This document shows, one piece after another, positions 7,648 through 16,939 of a stretch of 64,000 bases of DNA. Both the position numbers and the translations under genes were made by a program. This DNA is from Anaerovirgula multivorans (GTDB lineage: Bacteria > Bacillota > Clostridia > Peptostreptococcales > Natronincolaceae): assembly GCF_900188145.1 (NCBI RefSeq), contig NZ_FZOJ01000014.1:52103-116102 (forward strand), written 5' to 3'. Within the stretch, counting starts at the first letter, position 1. Every line of letters begins with the position of its first letter. Under the pieces are notes generated by a model that saw only the letters and a program-made list of their open reading frames with translations, searched no databases and was not told the origin of the DNA.

Positions 7648-8340
7648 ATGGCTTTACGGTTAATTGATTTATCTCAAGAAATTTTTCAAGGAATGTCTGT
7701 ATTCCCTATGCACCAACCGACCTTCATTATGACCAATATGACCCACGAGGAAAATATGCAAGCTACTGGTAGCAAAACCTTAGGCTTTTCTGCACGAAAT
7801 CTCTTAATTAGTGAGCATGGCGGTACCCACTGTGACGCAGTTTGGGAGTATAAGTCCTCAGGTTCTACAATCGATAAAATGCCTCTTCACCATTTTTGGG
7901 GAAGTGCTATCTGTATCGATTTATCTTGTGTTTCCCCAACTCAATACATAGAAGTTGAGGATTTAGCTTCTGCCCTTGCTAAATCTGGTCTTACCATTGA
8001 AAAGGGGGATATTATTCTATTATATACAGGTCACTTTGATCGCTACTTTGGCACCGATCAATGGCAAACTACCTATAGTGGTTTAAGCTATAGGGCGGCA
8101 AAATGGCTGGCAGAAAAAGGCGTTGTGAATATTGGTGTAGATGCTCCAGCAATTGATCATCCGGAGGATTTAGACTTCTCAGGTCATTTGGTTTGTGGTG
8201 AATATGATATTACCAATACCGAAAATCTCTGTAACCTGCATCTAGTAGTAAACAAACGGTTTTTGTATTTTGGACTTCCTTTAAAAATTCGAGATGGCTC
8301 TGGTTCACCGATACGTGCGATTGCATTATTGGAGGAATAA
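7648..8340 (+). CDS. Cyclase-family metal hydrolase (candidate 4-imidazolonase)
   Basis: This protein of about 230 residues is of the cyclase family (PF04199 type), which includes kynurenine formamidase and isatin hydrolase. The metal-binding motif HGGTHCDA is present (His57, His61, Asp63), then GDIILLYTGHFDRY, NIGVDAPAID and a C-terminal RDGSGSPIRAIA. Three ATGs stand in tandem at 7642, 7645 and 7648. The last is best spaced from AAAGGAG. The family hydrolyses N-formyl or cyclic amides. Placed head-to-head with the formimidoyltransferase operon and next to PucR, it could open 4-imidazolone to formiminoglycine. A formamidase role is the main alternative. A terminator follows at 8396. Confidence 0.88.
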   Translation: MALRLIDLSQEIFQGMSVFPMHQPTFIMTNMTHEENMQATGSKTLGFSARNLLISEHGGTHCDAVWEYKSSGSTIDKMPLHHFWGSAICIDLSCVSPTQYIEVEDLASALAKSGLTIEKGDIILLYTGHFDRYFGTDQWQTTYSGLSYRAAKWLAEKGVVNIGVDAPAIDHPEDLDFSGHLVCGEYDITNTENLCNLHLVVNKRFLYFGLPLKIRDGSGSPIRAIALLEE

Positions 8341-8385
8341 GTAGATGAGCAAAATCTATGATTTTGTGTCAGTCACTTATACAAG
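8341..8385. repeat. Single copy of the ~43 bp dispersed palindrome
   Basis: The sequence GTAGATGAGCAAAATC..GATTTTGTGTCAGTCACTTAT is the reverse complement of the family seen at 6046 and 11061 (AAGTGACTGACAC, inverted core, CATCTACTT). It starts right after the stop codon of the cyclase-family gene and precedes its terminator. Confidence 0.7.
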
Positions 8386-8395
8386 GTGAAATTTA

Positions 8396-8428
8396 AGCCC
8401 TTACTTTATTTAGTAAGGGCTATTTTTT
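8396..8428 (+). terminator. Intrinsic terminator of the cyclase-family gene
   Basis: The stem AGCCCTTACT / AGTAAGGGCT has an 6-nt loop and is followed by ATTTTTT. It overlaps the last codons of the convergent PucR-type regulator gene, so it may help termination from both sides. Confidence 0.85.
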
Positions 8429-10078
8429 GAGTAATTTTTTAATTTTAATTGCTATTTCCAGATTTAAACGATCTTTATGATCCTCTAAATTCATACCTGT
8501 AATCTTTTGAATTCTTTGAATACGATATAGGGTGGTATTGTAATGTGTGAATAAATCCTCTGATAGCTTCTTCAAATTTCCATTGCTTTGAAAGTACATA
8601 TCTAAGGTTTTTACTAATTCAGCTGATCTTTTTCTATCATATTCTACCAAAGGTAAAATAGTAGCTTCATAAAATCTTTCTAATTCCTCTCGTAAAGAAT
8701 CTTGACATAATATTTTATAAATTCCCATTTTCTCAAAATAAGTCATGTTTATTTCCCCTATCAGCCCACCATTTTCTATTGCCTTAATAGCATCAATATA
8801 GCTTTTGTATACCTCAGCTAATCCATGATAAGGTCTACCTATTCCAATTTTATATTGTTTTTCTTTTAGACGTTGCCCTAAGTTTTTTTGCAGGCATTCA
8901 CAAAACTCCTTTGTGGATGTCTGCATTCTGTTATCAGCTGAAAGGGTTAACAAAACGTTGATACTATCAGTTTTGTTTGCAATAAAAGCTTTAAGGTTCA
9001 ACTCATTTAACAATGCTTCAATGTCGCTATTTAAAATGGCTATTATTTTTAACATTTCGTCAGTAACCATAGTTTTCTGGCTTTCCAACTGAATAACTAC
9101 CATAATATATTCTTCCTCTAGCCCTAATTTAAAAACCTCTGCTCTTTCCAAAGCTTTTTCCTTTCTATTTTTATCTAATGACAGAAGATCCTCCAAAAAC
9201 TCAGCACGATATCTATTTTCTACATCTCGTACTGATATCTGTTTAAGAATCTCCAAAGCAATTGTTGTAGAGGCTGTTTCTAAAACAGATAGATCAAAAC
9301 CTCCTAGAGGTGTTTGCATGGCCCAGGAGAAAATATGTCCATAAACATTGTTTTTTACTACAATAGGCATTACCATTCTTCTGAAATACTTACCTTGAAT
9401 GTTTTCTACTGTTTCTTCAAATTTTCTTTTATTTATTATTTTGCCTTTAGAGGATTCATAAAACCCGCTGAAGTTTTCCAGCAAAAAAACTCTTGTTTCT
9501 CCTTCAATATCCCCTAATTCCATTATTATTTCATTTGTAAATTCTAATCTGATTAAAACAGGATTCCGTAAATTCTCATATATCACTTTCCCCATATCCT
9601 TAATCTTTCCACCACTCAAGACAACGTTCATGAGTTGTTCATGGACTTTCTCCAATCTTTGTAGTAAAGAAGCCTGCTTGTTAAATATCTCCATGAAAAC
9701 AGGAGTCATAATATCTGAAAAAGGAATTGCATAGTATAAGTCAATAATTGGAAAGTTCAAGAAATCAGCAAGATCAACTACTTCTTGAGATATAGATTCT
9801 AAATAGGGATATATTTTAATTCCAATTCCCGCTAATCCTTTTTTTGCACATTCTCGAATCAACTTTTTTTGTGTTTCCACATCGTCCTTTTTGAAGGAAT
9901 AAGCAGTAGTTAATAGAAGTTCCCCTGCATCTACCCAGTTGAGAATATCAGGATCTGCCATGATATTTACTCTCGATACAGTATTTCGACTTCCTTTAAA
10001 GCCTGCTATCAATTTACATTTTTCCATGCATTCCATTCTCATAACATCGTCTATCGTAATGCCATTTTGCCTTCTCAT
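8420..10078 (-). CDS. PucR-family transcriptional regulator
   Basis: This protein of about 552 residues has an N-terminal PucR-type domain (GITIDDVMRMECMEKCKLIAG and following), a middle GAF/GGDEF-like region and a C-terminal helix-turn-helix. The HTH includes SEDLFTHYNTTLYRIQRIQKITG near residues 505-530, typical of the PucR/CdaR HTH_30 family. An earlier ATG at 10102 exists, but TTAGGAGTGGG lies between it and the ATG at 10078, which therefore looks like the real start. PucR proteins control purine or allantoin catabolism. This one sits beside the amidohydrolase/UbiD/shell genes and probably activates them in response to a purine or ring-opened intermediate. It is convergent with the cyclase-family gene. 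Confidence 0.92.
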   Translation of the reverse strand: MRRQNGITIDDVMRMECMEKCKLIAGFKGSRNTVSRVNIMADPDILNWVDAGELLLTTAYSFKKDDVETQKKLIRECAKKGLAGIGIKIYPYLESISQEVVDLADFLNFPIIDLYYAIPFSDIMTPVFMEIFNKQASLLQRLEKVHEQLMNVVLSGGKIKDMGKVIYENLRNPVLIRLEFTNEIIMELGDIEGETRVFLLENFSGFYESSKGKIINKRKFEETVENIQGKYFRRMVMPIVVKNNVYGHIFSWAMQTPLGGFDLSVLETASTTIALEILKQISVRDVENRYRAEFLEDLLSLDKNRKEKALERAEVFKLGLEEEYIMVVIQLESQKTMVTDEMLKIIAILNSDIEALLNELNLKAFIANKTDSINVLLTLSADNRMQTSTKEFCECLQKNLGQRLKEKQYKIGIGRPYHGLAEVYKSYIDAIKAIENGGLIGEINMTYFEKMGIYKILCQDSLREELERFYEATILPLVEYDRKRSAELVKTLDMYFQSNGNLKKLSEDLFTHYNTTLYRIQRIQKITGMNLEDHKDRLNLEIAIKIKKLLKK

Positions 10079-10678
10079 AAATATCCCACTCCTAATTACC
10101 AATATTTCTTTGTTAGGTTAATGATATTGTCATTCATTTAATTCGATAGCTTGTCTTGGTAACTTTCATGTGAAGCCCCATTTATGTGAGACAGATGCTT
10201 AAAATTATTAGCATGATTTGAATCTAACTACTACTTATCGTTACTATTCTACATAACAAATAAAAATCCTGTGAAAACACCATTGTTTTTTAGATCATTT
10301 ATCATTCTGAATGTAACGAAGTGAAATGAAGAATCTTTAAAGCCTTTTAAATACTTAGATTCTTCGCCAAGGCTCAGAATTCTATATTAAATTTAAAAAT
10401 ATCAAAAAAAAAAATATAATATAAAAAGTTCAAATTCTATTATCTCATCCTTAAAATCCCCAAAATGACATAGAAGTCCTCTCAAGGAGAAAATTAAACA
10501 ACTTTAGCTTATTCTTTTCCTCTCTTTTATGTGTTCATATATCTAAAGTGGTGCATACTAAATGTAAGATCTATATTAAAATGATCTACTCAAAATTGAA
10601 TACCCACATTCCAAGTTATATATAGTCTAGTTACAACAAATTAGTACTATATGCCATGTGAAAGAAAGGGGTAATAAA
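10079..10678. other. 600-bp AT-rich intergenic region with one palindromic repeat
   Basis: No convincing gene is seen. It carries the promoter side of the PucR gene (minus) and of the small gene at 10679 (plus). The recognisable element is the palindrome described at 10303-10380. An A-rich tract lies at about 10403-10415. Confidence 0.5.
10303..10380. repeat. CATTCTGA..TCAGAAT palindromic repeat
   Basis: The left arm CATTCTGAATGTAACGAAG..GAAGAATCT and the right arm AGATTCTTCG..GGCTCAGAAT form a long imperfect stem-loop of about 78 bp. Palindromes of this wording ('TTCTGA-GAAGTGAAGAATC') recur in many Firmicute genomes as intergenic elements. Only one copy is seen in this window. Confidence 0.65.
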
Positions 10679-11020
10679 ATGCGAGGAAAAATAATCTTCG
10701 TCAACGAAGTTATTAGTGCCATTGCATACCTCAAAGCCGCCCAAAATTATTTGAATGATTTGCCTTATCATACTCTATTTATTTATGAAACTCTAGGTAT
10801 GCACGGTTTTGACAAGGCAAATGAATTAGTTATAGAGATATTAAAGGAATATGGAACCATTAGTTCTAAAATAAAATCAATAAAGCACTTAGATATATGT
10901 CCTGAAACTAATCATGATGCTTCTATGATTTTATACGATGCTCAACAAAATGTAGATTATTTGCTAGGTATTTTAAATCAACTCAAAAAAGAGGAAAAAA
11001 AACTATTAGATAGGAACTAG
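10679..11020 (+). CDS. Small hypothetical protein
   Basis: This is a 113-residue protein from the ATG at 10679, which has GAAAGGGG 8 bp upstream. An in-frame GTG at 10658 lies before that ribosome site and is less likely. I do not recognise the family. The sequence is soluble and helical (NEVISAIAYLKAAQNYLN, then a C-terminal DAQQNVDYLLGILNQLKKEEKKLL), with no signal peptide or membrane segment. It is a single-gene unit, closed by a strong terminator at 11015. There is no clear link to its neighbours. Confidence 0.7.
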   Translation: MRGKIIFVNEVISAIAYLKAAQNYLNDLPYHTLFIYETLGMHGFDKANELVIEILKEYGTISSKIKSIKHLDICPETNHDASMILYDAQQNVDYLLGILNQLKKEEKKLLDRN

Positions 11021-11050
11021 GAAAGGCTCGTAGAGCTTTTCCTAGTTTTT
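11015..11050 (+). terminator. Intrinsic terminator of the gene at 10679
   Basis: The stem AACTAGGAAAGGCTC / GAGCTTTTCCTAGTT has a 3-base loop and is followed by a T run (TTTTTGC). It overlaps the stop region of the small gene. Confidence 0.88.
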
Positions 11051-11060
11051 GCACTCTGTG

Positions 11061-11103
11061 AAAGTGACTGACACCAAATCAAAGATTTGTGTCATCTACT
11101 TTT
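11061..11103. repeat. Single copy of the ~43 bp dispersed palindrome
   Basis: AAAGTGACTGACACCAAATC, then AAAGATTTGTGTCATCTACTTTT. The inner arms CACCAAATC / GATTTGTGTC are inverted. It matches the copies at 6046 (plus) and 8341 (inverted). Confidence 0.7.
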
Positions 11104-11169
11104 ATAGCACTTAATTATTTTTCATAAGTTTATTTATAGATTCATTTGCAGTTCAATCTATAATCATAT

Positions 11170-12833
<1,664 letters not shown>

Positions 12834-13853
12834 TTAATTATTTTTCATAAGTTTATTTATAAATTCATCTGTATTATAATTATTGTCAATAGTTAATAAT
12901 ACTTTTGAAGTTGTATCCCTAATTTCGGCCTTAATAATATTTTTAAAATCTAAATCACTTTTTTCATTTTTATTATGGGATATATCGTTTTCTAACTTTT
13001 GAGCTTGTATTAAAAATTCTTCAAGAGCTTTTCCTGTTAGTTTTTTATATTTCTTTTTTAGAATGATATTATTATTTGAAATATAAAAAATCTTATATCC
13101 ATTTTCTATTTTCTCACCTATTAAAACCCTTGAAGTCCTTAAATTACTATTTTCATTAACAAGAGAATCATCTAAATATTTTATATAGTGCAGTATATCT
13201 CTATAAATTGAAGCTGTCTCAAATTGAAATTCTGAAGCAGCTAATTGCATCTTACTTTCAATCTCAGATAAGAATTTTAACATCTTTTTTTTCTTTGAAA
13301 ATATCTCAATTATACAATTTTTATTCTCTTCAAATGTCTCTTTTTTTATAGGTTGTGGCAGCATATTGTATGTAAAATCGTATGCGTTTTCATATTTTGA
13401 TATTGGATATATGTGTTCAAAAAAATTTATTATAGCAAAAAGTATATTTTTACTTCTATATGGTCCAAAGCAATTTTCATTCTCTCTTTCATCCACTATT
13501 GTTATAGGTTTATTCTTAAAGCAATGCTCTATCTTTAAATACTTATATTTCTTATCGTTTTTGAATTGAACATTGTATATAGGCTTCATTTTTTTTATGA
13601 GGGCACATTCTAGTAGCTGCGCTTCTAAATGTGTATCCGTAACAATAAAATCTATATCATGGATATGAAACACCATTTTTTTTATCTTATTCCACTTGTG
13701 TTGTGTATTAAAATATGACTTCACCCTTGACTTTAACGACTTGCTTTTTCCAATATATATAATGTTTCCATCAGAATCCTTCATCTGGTAGATGCCTGGT
13801 TTTGCTGGTACAGAATTAATTTTTTCGACTAAACACTTTGGTATTTTTGACAA
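12834..13853 (-). CDS. GIY-YIG nuclease, UvrC N-terminal-half/Cho-like
   Basis: This protein of about 339 residues has a UvrC-type GIY-YIG domain at residues 15-95 (KPGIYQMKDSDGNIIYIGKS, LKSRVKSYF, LLECALIKKMKPIYNVQ) and a UvrB-interaction (UVR) motif near 205-235 (AASEFQFETASIYRDILHYIK). It lacks the C-terminal RNase H-like nuclease and helix-hairpin-helix of full UvrC (about 600 residues), so it resembles E. coli Cho, which makes the 3' incision in nucleotide excision repair. A TTG at 13853 is well spaced after AGGTGG; the GTG at 13862 lies within that site. It stands alone on minus. The C-terminal third is unlike anything I recognise. Confidence 0.85.
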   Translation of the reverse strand: MSKIPKCLVEKINSVPAKPGIYQMKDSDGNIIYIGKSKSLKSRVKSYFNTQHKWNKIKKMVFHIHDIDFIVTDTHLEAQLLECALIKKMKPIYNVQFKNDKKYKYLKIEHCFKNKPITIVDERENENCFGPYRSKNILFAIINFFEHIYPISKYENAYDFTYNMLPQPIKKETFEENKNCIIEIFSKKKKMLKFLSEIESKMQLAASEFQFETASIYRDILHYIKYLDDSLVNENSNLRTSRVLIGEKIENGYKIFYISNNNIILKKKYKKLTGKALEEFLIQAQKLENDISHNKNEKSDLDFKNIIKAEIRDTTSKVLLTIDNNYNTDEFINKLMKNN

Positions 13854-14031
13854 ATTAACCACCTGCTAGATTTAATTTCTAACTCTTCTTATTTTATTAA
13901 TAGTATACAATAGTTTCTCAAAGGTTTATATATTTTAAACCTTTCTTCGCAGACAATTTTTAAAATACCAACCAGCTAATTGTTATAAATTAAACATAAT
14001 ATCTTGAACAATAGCTTAATTCTTAACTGCT

Positions 14032-14145
14032 ATAGACATACGCTTTTAAAACTAAATTTTAATATACACGGGCTACGGTTTCGCCCAAAACCGTGGGCTG
14101 CAAATGTAGCCCTTAGTATATTAAAATTTAGAGGCGTATGTCTAT
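14032..14145. repeat. MITE-like element, copy B (114 bp)
   Basis: Termini ATAGACATACGC and GCGTATGTCTAT are inverted repeats. Inside are AAATTTTAATATA / TATATTAAAATTT and GGTTTCGCCCAAAACC. Read in reverse complement it matches 3237-3347 almost base for base. TA dinucleotides frame both ends. Confidence 0.85.
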
Positions 14146-14212
14146 ATGGATATATGCTTCTATGCTTTAATTTCAATGCACATCCATCGTATAAATATTA
14201 ATCTATAAATAT

Positions 14213-14239
14213 AAAAAGCCACATACAATGTGACTTTTA
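14213..14239 (-). terminator. Terminator of the pentitol operon
   Basis: On the minus strand, AAAAGTCACATTGTATGTGGCTTTTT has stem GTCACAT/ATGTGGC and a T-rich end. It lies 64 bp beyond the xylulokinase stop. Confidence 0.7.
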
Positions 14240-14302
14240 AATATGGATTCCACTGATCCCAATAGTCTAACTTAAACTCAAGACGTCTCTTACTAAGAAG
14301 TT

Positions 14303-15775
14303 TTAAGTTAACTGCTTAAATAACTCTTTTGTTGCAGGATAAATTTTTCTAAACTTTTTATATTTTTTATTATAAAGCTGGCTATTTTCTTTGTTAGGGT
14401 TAATGCTTTCAGTTATTTTAATAAATTTACAGCAAGCATTTTCAACTGTATCAAAAAGTCCAAATCCAACTGAAGCTAATATTGCTGCGCCGTATGAAGG
14501 ACCTTCATTTGTATTAAGCTTATTCACTTTTACATTTAATACATCAGCTATAATCTCACACCAAAGTTTACTTTTCGCACCGCCACCATTAATATTAATG
14601 CTAGTAATCTCAACGCCCATTTCTTTCATGATTTCAAATGTATCACGGAGGGAGAATGCAACACCTTCTAATACAGCCCGAGTCATATGTTTTCTTTCAT
14701 GGGTAATATTTAAGCCTATAAAGGTTCCTCTACAGTTAGGATCATTGTGAGGCGTCCTTTCCCCCATTAAGTATGGGAGATAAAACAAATTATCATCTAT
14801 TGTCACTTCTTTAGCTTCATTTAATAATCCATCAAAGTCATCTGATTTATTTATTTTTTCAACCCACCATTTAAGTGATGCTGCCGCTGCAAGTGTTACT
14901 CCCATAAGATGATATTTTCCATTTGCGTGACAGAATGAATGTAAGCTATTATTTCCATCAACAAAAAATTGTTCATTTGATGTAAAAACAACGCCCGAAG
15001 TCCCAAGAGATAACGAACACGAACCACTTCCTACTACGCCACCGCCAACAGCGGCAACAGCTTGATCTCCACCACCAATAATAATTTTTACATTCTTATT
15101 TAATCCTAGCTCATCAGCAAGTTCAGATTTTATGTCCCCAATTACTTCATAGGATTCATATAAGTTAGGTAATTGTCCTTCAGAAATATCCAAAAGCTTT
15201 AACATCTCTAATGACCATTTTCTATTTTTTACATCTAGATATAGAGTGCCTGATGCATCTGACATATCCGTAGCAAATACACCTGACATTTTGTATGCTA
15301 AGTAATCTTTAGGAAGCATGATCTTCTTCATTGTAGCAAAATTTTCTGGTTCATTTTCTTTTAACCATAAAATTTTAGGAGCAGTAAATCCTGCCAAAGC
15401 TAAATTTCCTGTCCACTCAGATATTTTACTTCTTCCGATTTCATTATTAAGATACTCACATTCTTTATCAGTTCTTTGATCATTCCAAAGAATTGCAGGT
15501 CTTACAACTTTATCATTTTCGTCAAGGGTAACCAATCCATGCATTTGTCCACTAAAGCTTATTGCTTTCACTTCATTTTTATCTAAACCGTCTAAAAGTT
15601 CCCCGAGTCCATCTATAGATTGCTTCCACCAATCCTCTGGATTTTGTTCAGACCAAAGAGGTTTAGGAAAAGATAGTGGATATTCTTTGCCAATGGATTT
15701 GATAATCTTTCCATTTTCATCAATCACAATGATTTTTACTGATGTTGTTCCAATATCTATACCTATAAAATACAT
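14303..15775 (-). CDS. xylB: Xylulokinase
   Basis: This 490-residue FGGY sugar kinase has the N-terminal phosphate-binding GIDIGTTSVK, the substrate segment SGQMHGLV (MHG is characteristic of xylulokinases), then GGGDQAVAAVGGGVV and the C-terminal ATP-binding INGGGAKSKLWCEIIADV. It phosphorylates D-xylulose to xylulose 5-phosphate for the pentose phosphate pathway. It is the last gene of a minus-strand operon: ABC ATPase, permease, binding protein, polyol dehydrogenase, xylB. A xylose isomerase gene is absent, so the operon more likely feeds on a pentitol such as xylitol or D-arabitol than on xylose. Confidence 0.92.
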   Translation of the reverse strand: MYFIGIDIGTTSVKIIVIDENGKIIKSIGKEYPLSFPKPLWSEQNPEDWWKQSIDGLGELLDGLDKNEVKAISFSGQMHGLVTLDENDKVVRPAILWNDQRTDKECEYLNNEIGRSKISEWTGNLALAGFTAPKILWLKENEPENFATMKKIMLPKDYLAYKMSGVFATDMSDASGTLYLDVKNRKWSLEMLKLLDISEGQLPNLYESYEVIGDIKSELADELGLNKNVKIIIGGGDQAVAAVGGGVVGSGSCSLSLGTSGVVFTSNEQFFVDGNNSLHSFCHANGKYHLMGVTLAAAASLKWWVEKINKSDDFDGLLNEAKEVTIDDNLFYLPYLMGERTPHNDPNCRGTFIGLNITHERKHMTRAVLEGVAFSLRDTFEIMKEMGVEITSININGGGAKSKLWCEIIADVLNVKVNKLNTNEGPSYGAAILASVGFGLFDTVENACCKFIKITESINPNKENSQLYNKKYKKFRKIYPATKELFKQLT

Positions 15776-15802
15776 TATTTCCCTTCTTTCTGTTTAAGCA
15801 AT

Positions 15803-16843
15803 TTACTGTATCTTAATCACAGCTTTTACAACATCCCTTGCATTACCCACAACAAAATCAAAAGCTTCTTTAGTATGCTCAAAATCGAATTCATGACTTA
15901 CAATGTCTTTTACATTTATAGCTCCACTTGCAATAGCATTAATCGCAATAGGATATAGATTTCTATAGCGGAAAACCGTCTTTACTTCCGCTTCTTTAGC
16001 CATAAGTTTCATGAAGTTAAATTCCACTTCATCTTTAGGTGTCATTCCAACCAAAACAATTGTTCCACCAGTCTTTACTACATCTACTGTATGTTTGACA
16101 GTAGCCTCAGCCCCTGCGGCATCAATCACAACGTCCGCACCTTTACCCTCTGTTAATTCTTCTATTTTCTTTAAAACATCAACATCTTTTGCGTTGATTA
16201 TATCAGTCGCCCCAATTTTTTTTGCAGTTTCAAGTCTATTATCTAATATATCCACAACAATTATTTTAGAAGCACCTTTCGCTTTACAGGATAGTATCGT
16301 CACAAGTCCAATGCATCCTGTTCCAAAAATAACAACAGCATCACCCAGCTTTACTCCACCTTGATTAGATGCATGCAATCCTACTGCCAGTGGTTCTACT
16401 AATGCTCCTTCTACATTAGATACACTTTCTGGTAACTTAAAGCACATATCCTCAGGGTGAGAAACATAGTTTGCAAATACGCCATGATATGGTGGTGTAG
16501 CAAAAAATTCTACGTCTGGACAAAGATTATATTTACCACCTTTACAGAATTCACATTTTCCGCATGCCTTACCTGGTTCTAACGCAACTCTATCTCCGAT
16601 AGAAAGGTTTTTTACATCCTTGCCCACTTCTACAACTTCTCCGGCACATTCATGACCTAGAATAAAATCGCCTTCAACAACGAAATCACCTATTTTCCCA
16701 TGTTGATAATAATGGACATCTGACCCACATATGCCAACAGTATCTATTTTTATTAAAACATCCTTATCTGTTAATTCAGGCATTGGAATATCCTTAATAG
16801 TCATATTATTTATACCCTGCATAAAGACAGCTTTGTTATTCAT
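15803..16843 (-). CDS. Zinc-dependent polyol (xylitol/sorbitol-type) dehydrogenase
   Basis: This protein of about 346 residues is a medium-chain dehydrogenase. It has the catalytic-zinc motif GICGSDVHYYQHGKIGDF with GHECAGEV, four structural-zinc cysteines in CGKCEFCKGGKYNLC, and the Rossmann loop VVIFGTGCIGLV. This pattern is that of L-iditol/sorbitol and xylitol dehydrogenases, which oxidise a polyol to a ketose with NAD. The start chosen is the second ATG (16843), 5 bp after GGAGGTTG; the ATG at 16858 overlaps that site. It lies between the binding-protein gene and xylB, which fits oxidation of an imported pentitol to D-xylulose. Confidence 0.9.
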   Translation of the reverse strand: MNNKAVFMQGINNMTIKDIPMPELTDKDVLIKIDTVGICGSDVHYYQHGKIGDFVVEGDFILGHECAGEVVEVGKDVKNLSIGDRVALEPGKACGKCEFCKGGKYNLCPDVEFFATPPYHGVFANYVSHPEDMCFKLPESVSNVEGALVEPLAVGLHASNQGGVKLGDAVVIFGTGCIGLVTILSCKAKGASKIIVVDILDNRLETAKKIGATDIINAKDVDVLKKIEELTEGKGADVVIDAAGAEATVKHTVDVVKTGGTIVLVGMTPKDEVEFNFMKLMAKEAEVKTVFRYRNLYPIAINAIASGAINVKDIVSHEFDFEHTKEAFDFVVGNARDVVKAVIKIQ

Positions 16844-16874
16844 TTTTTCAACCTCCATGTTTTTTAGTCTTTAT

Positions 16875-16925
16875 AATTAAATTGGTACGCGTACTATTTC
16901 TAGCCGCGCACCAAATATTTAATTA
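16875..16925 (-). promoter_or_regulatory. Intra-operon hairpin between binding-protein and dehydrogenase genes
   Basis: AATTAAATTGGTACGCG and CGCGCACCAAATATTTAATT form a long inverted repeat with a loop of about 12 nt, and there is no T run. In the operon mRNA it would lie directly after the substrate-binding-protein gene. Such hairpins often protect the 5' part from decay or reduce read-through, giving more binding protein than downstream enzyme. Confidence 0.6.
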
Positions 16926-16939
16926 ATAAGCAATGCTTA

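Larger units (their letters stand above)
13854..14302. other. 440-bp gap containing MITE copy B and a terminator
   Basis: No gene is seen. The gap holds the MITE-like element at 14032-14145, the terminator of the xylulokinase operon at 14213-14239, and the promoter side of the GIY-YIG gene. Confidence 0.6.
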
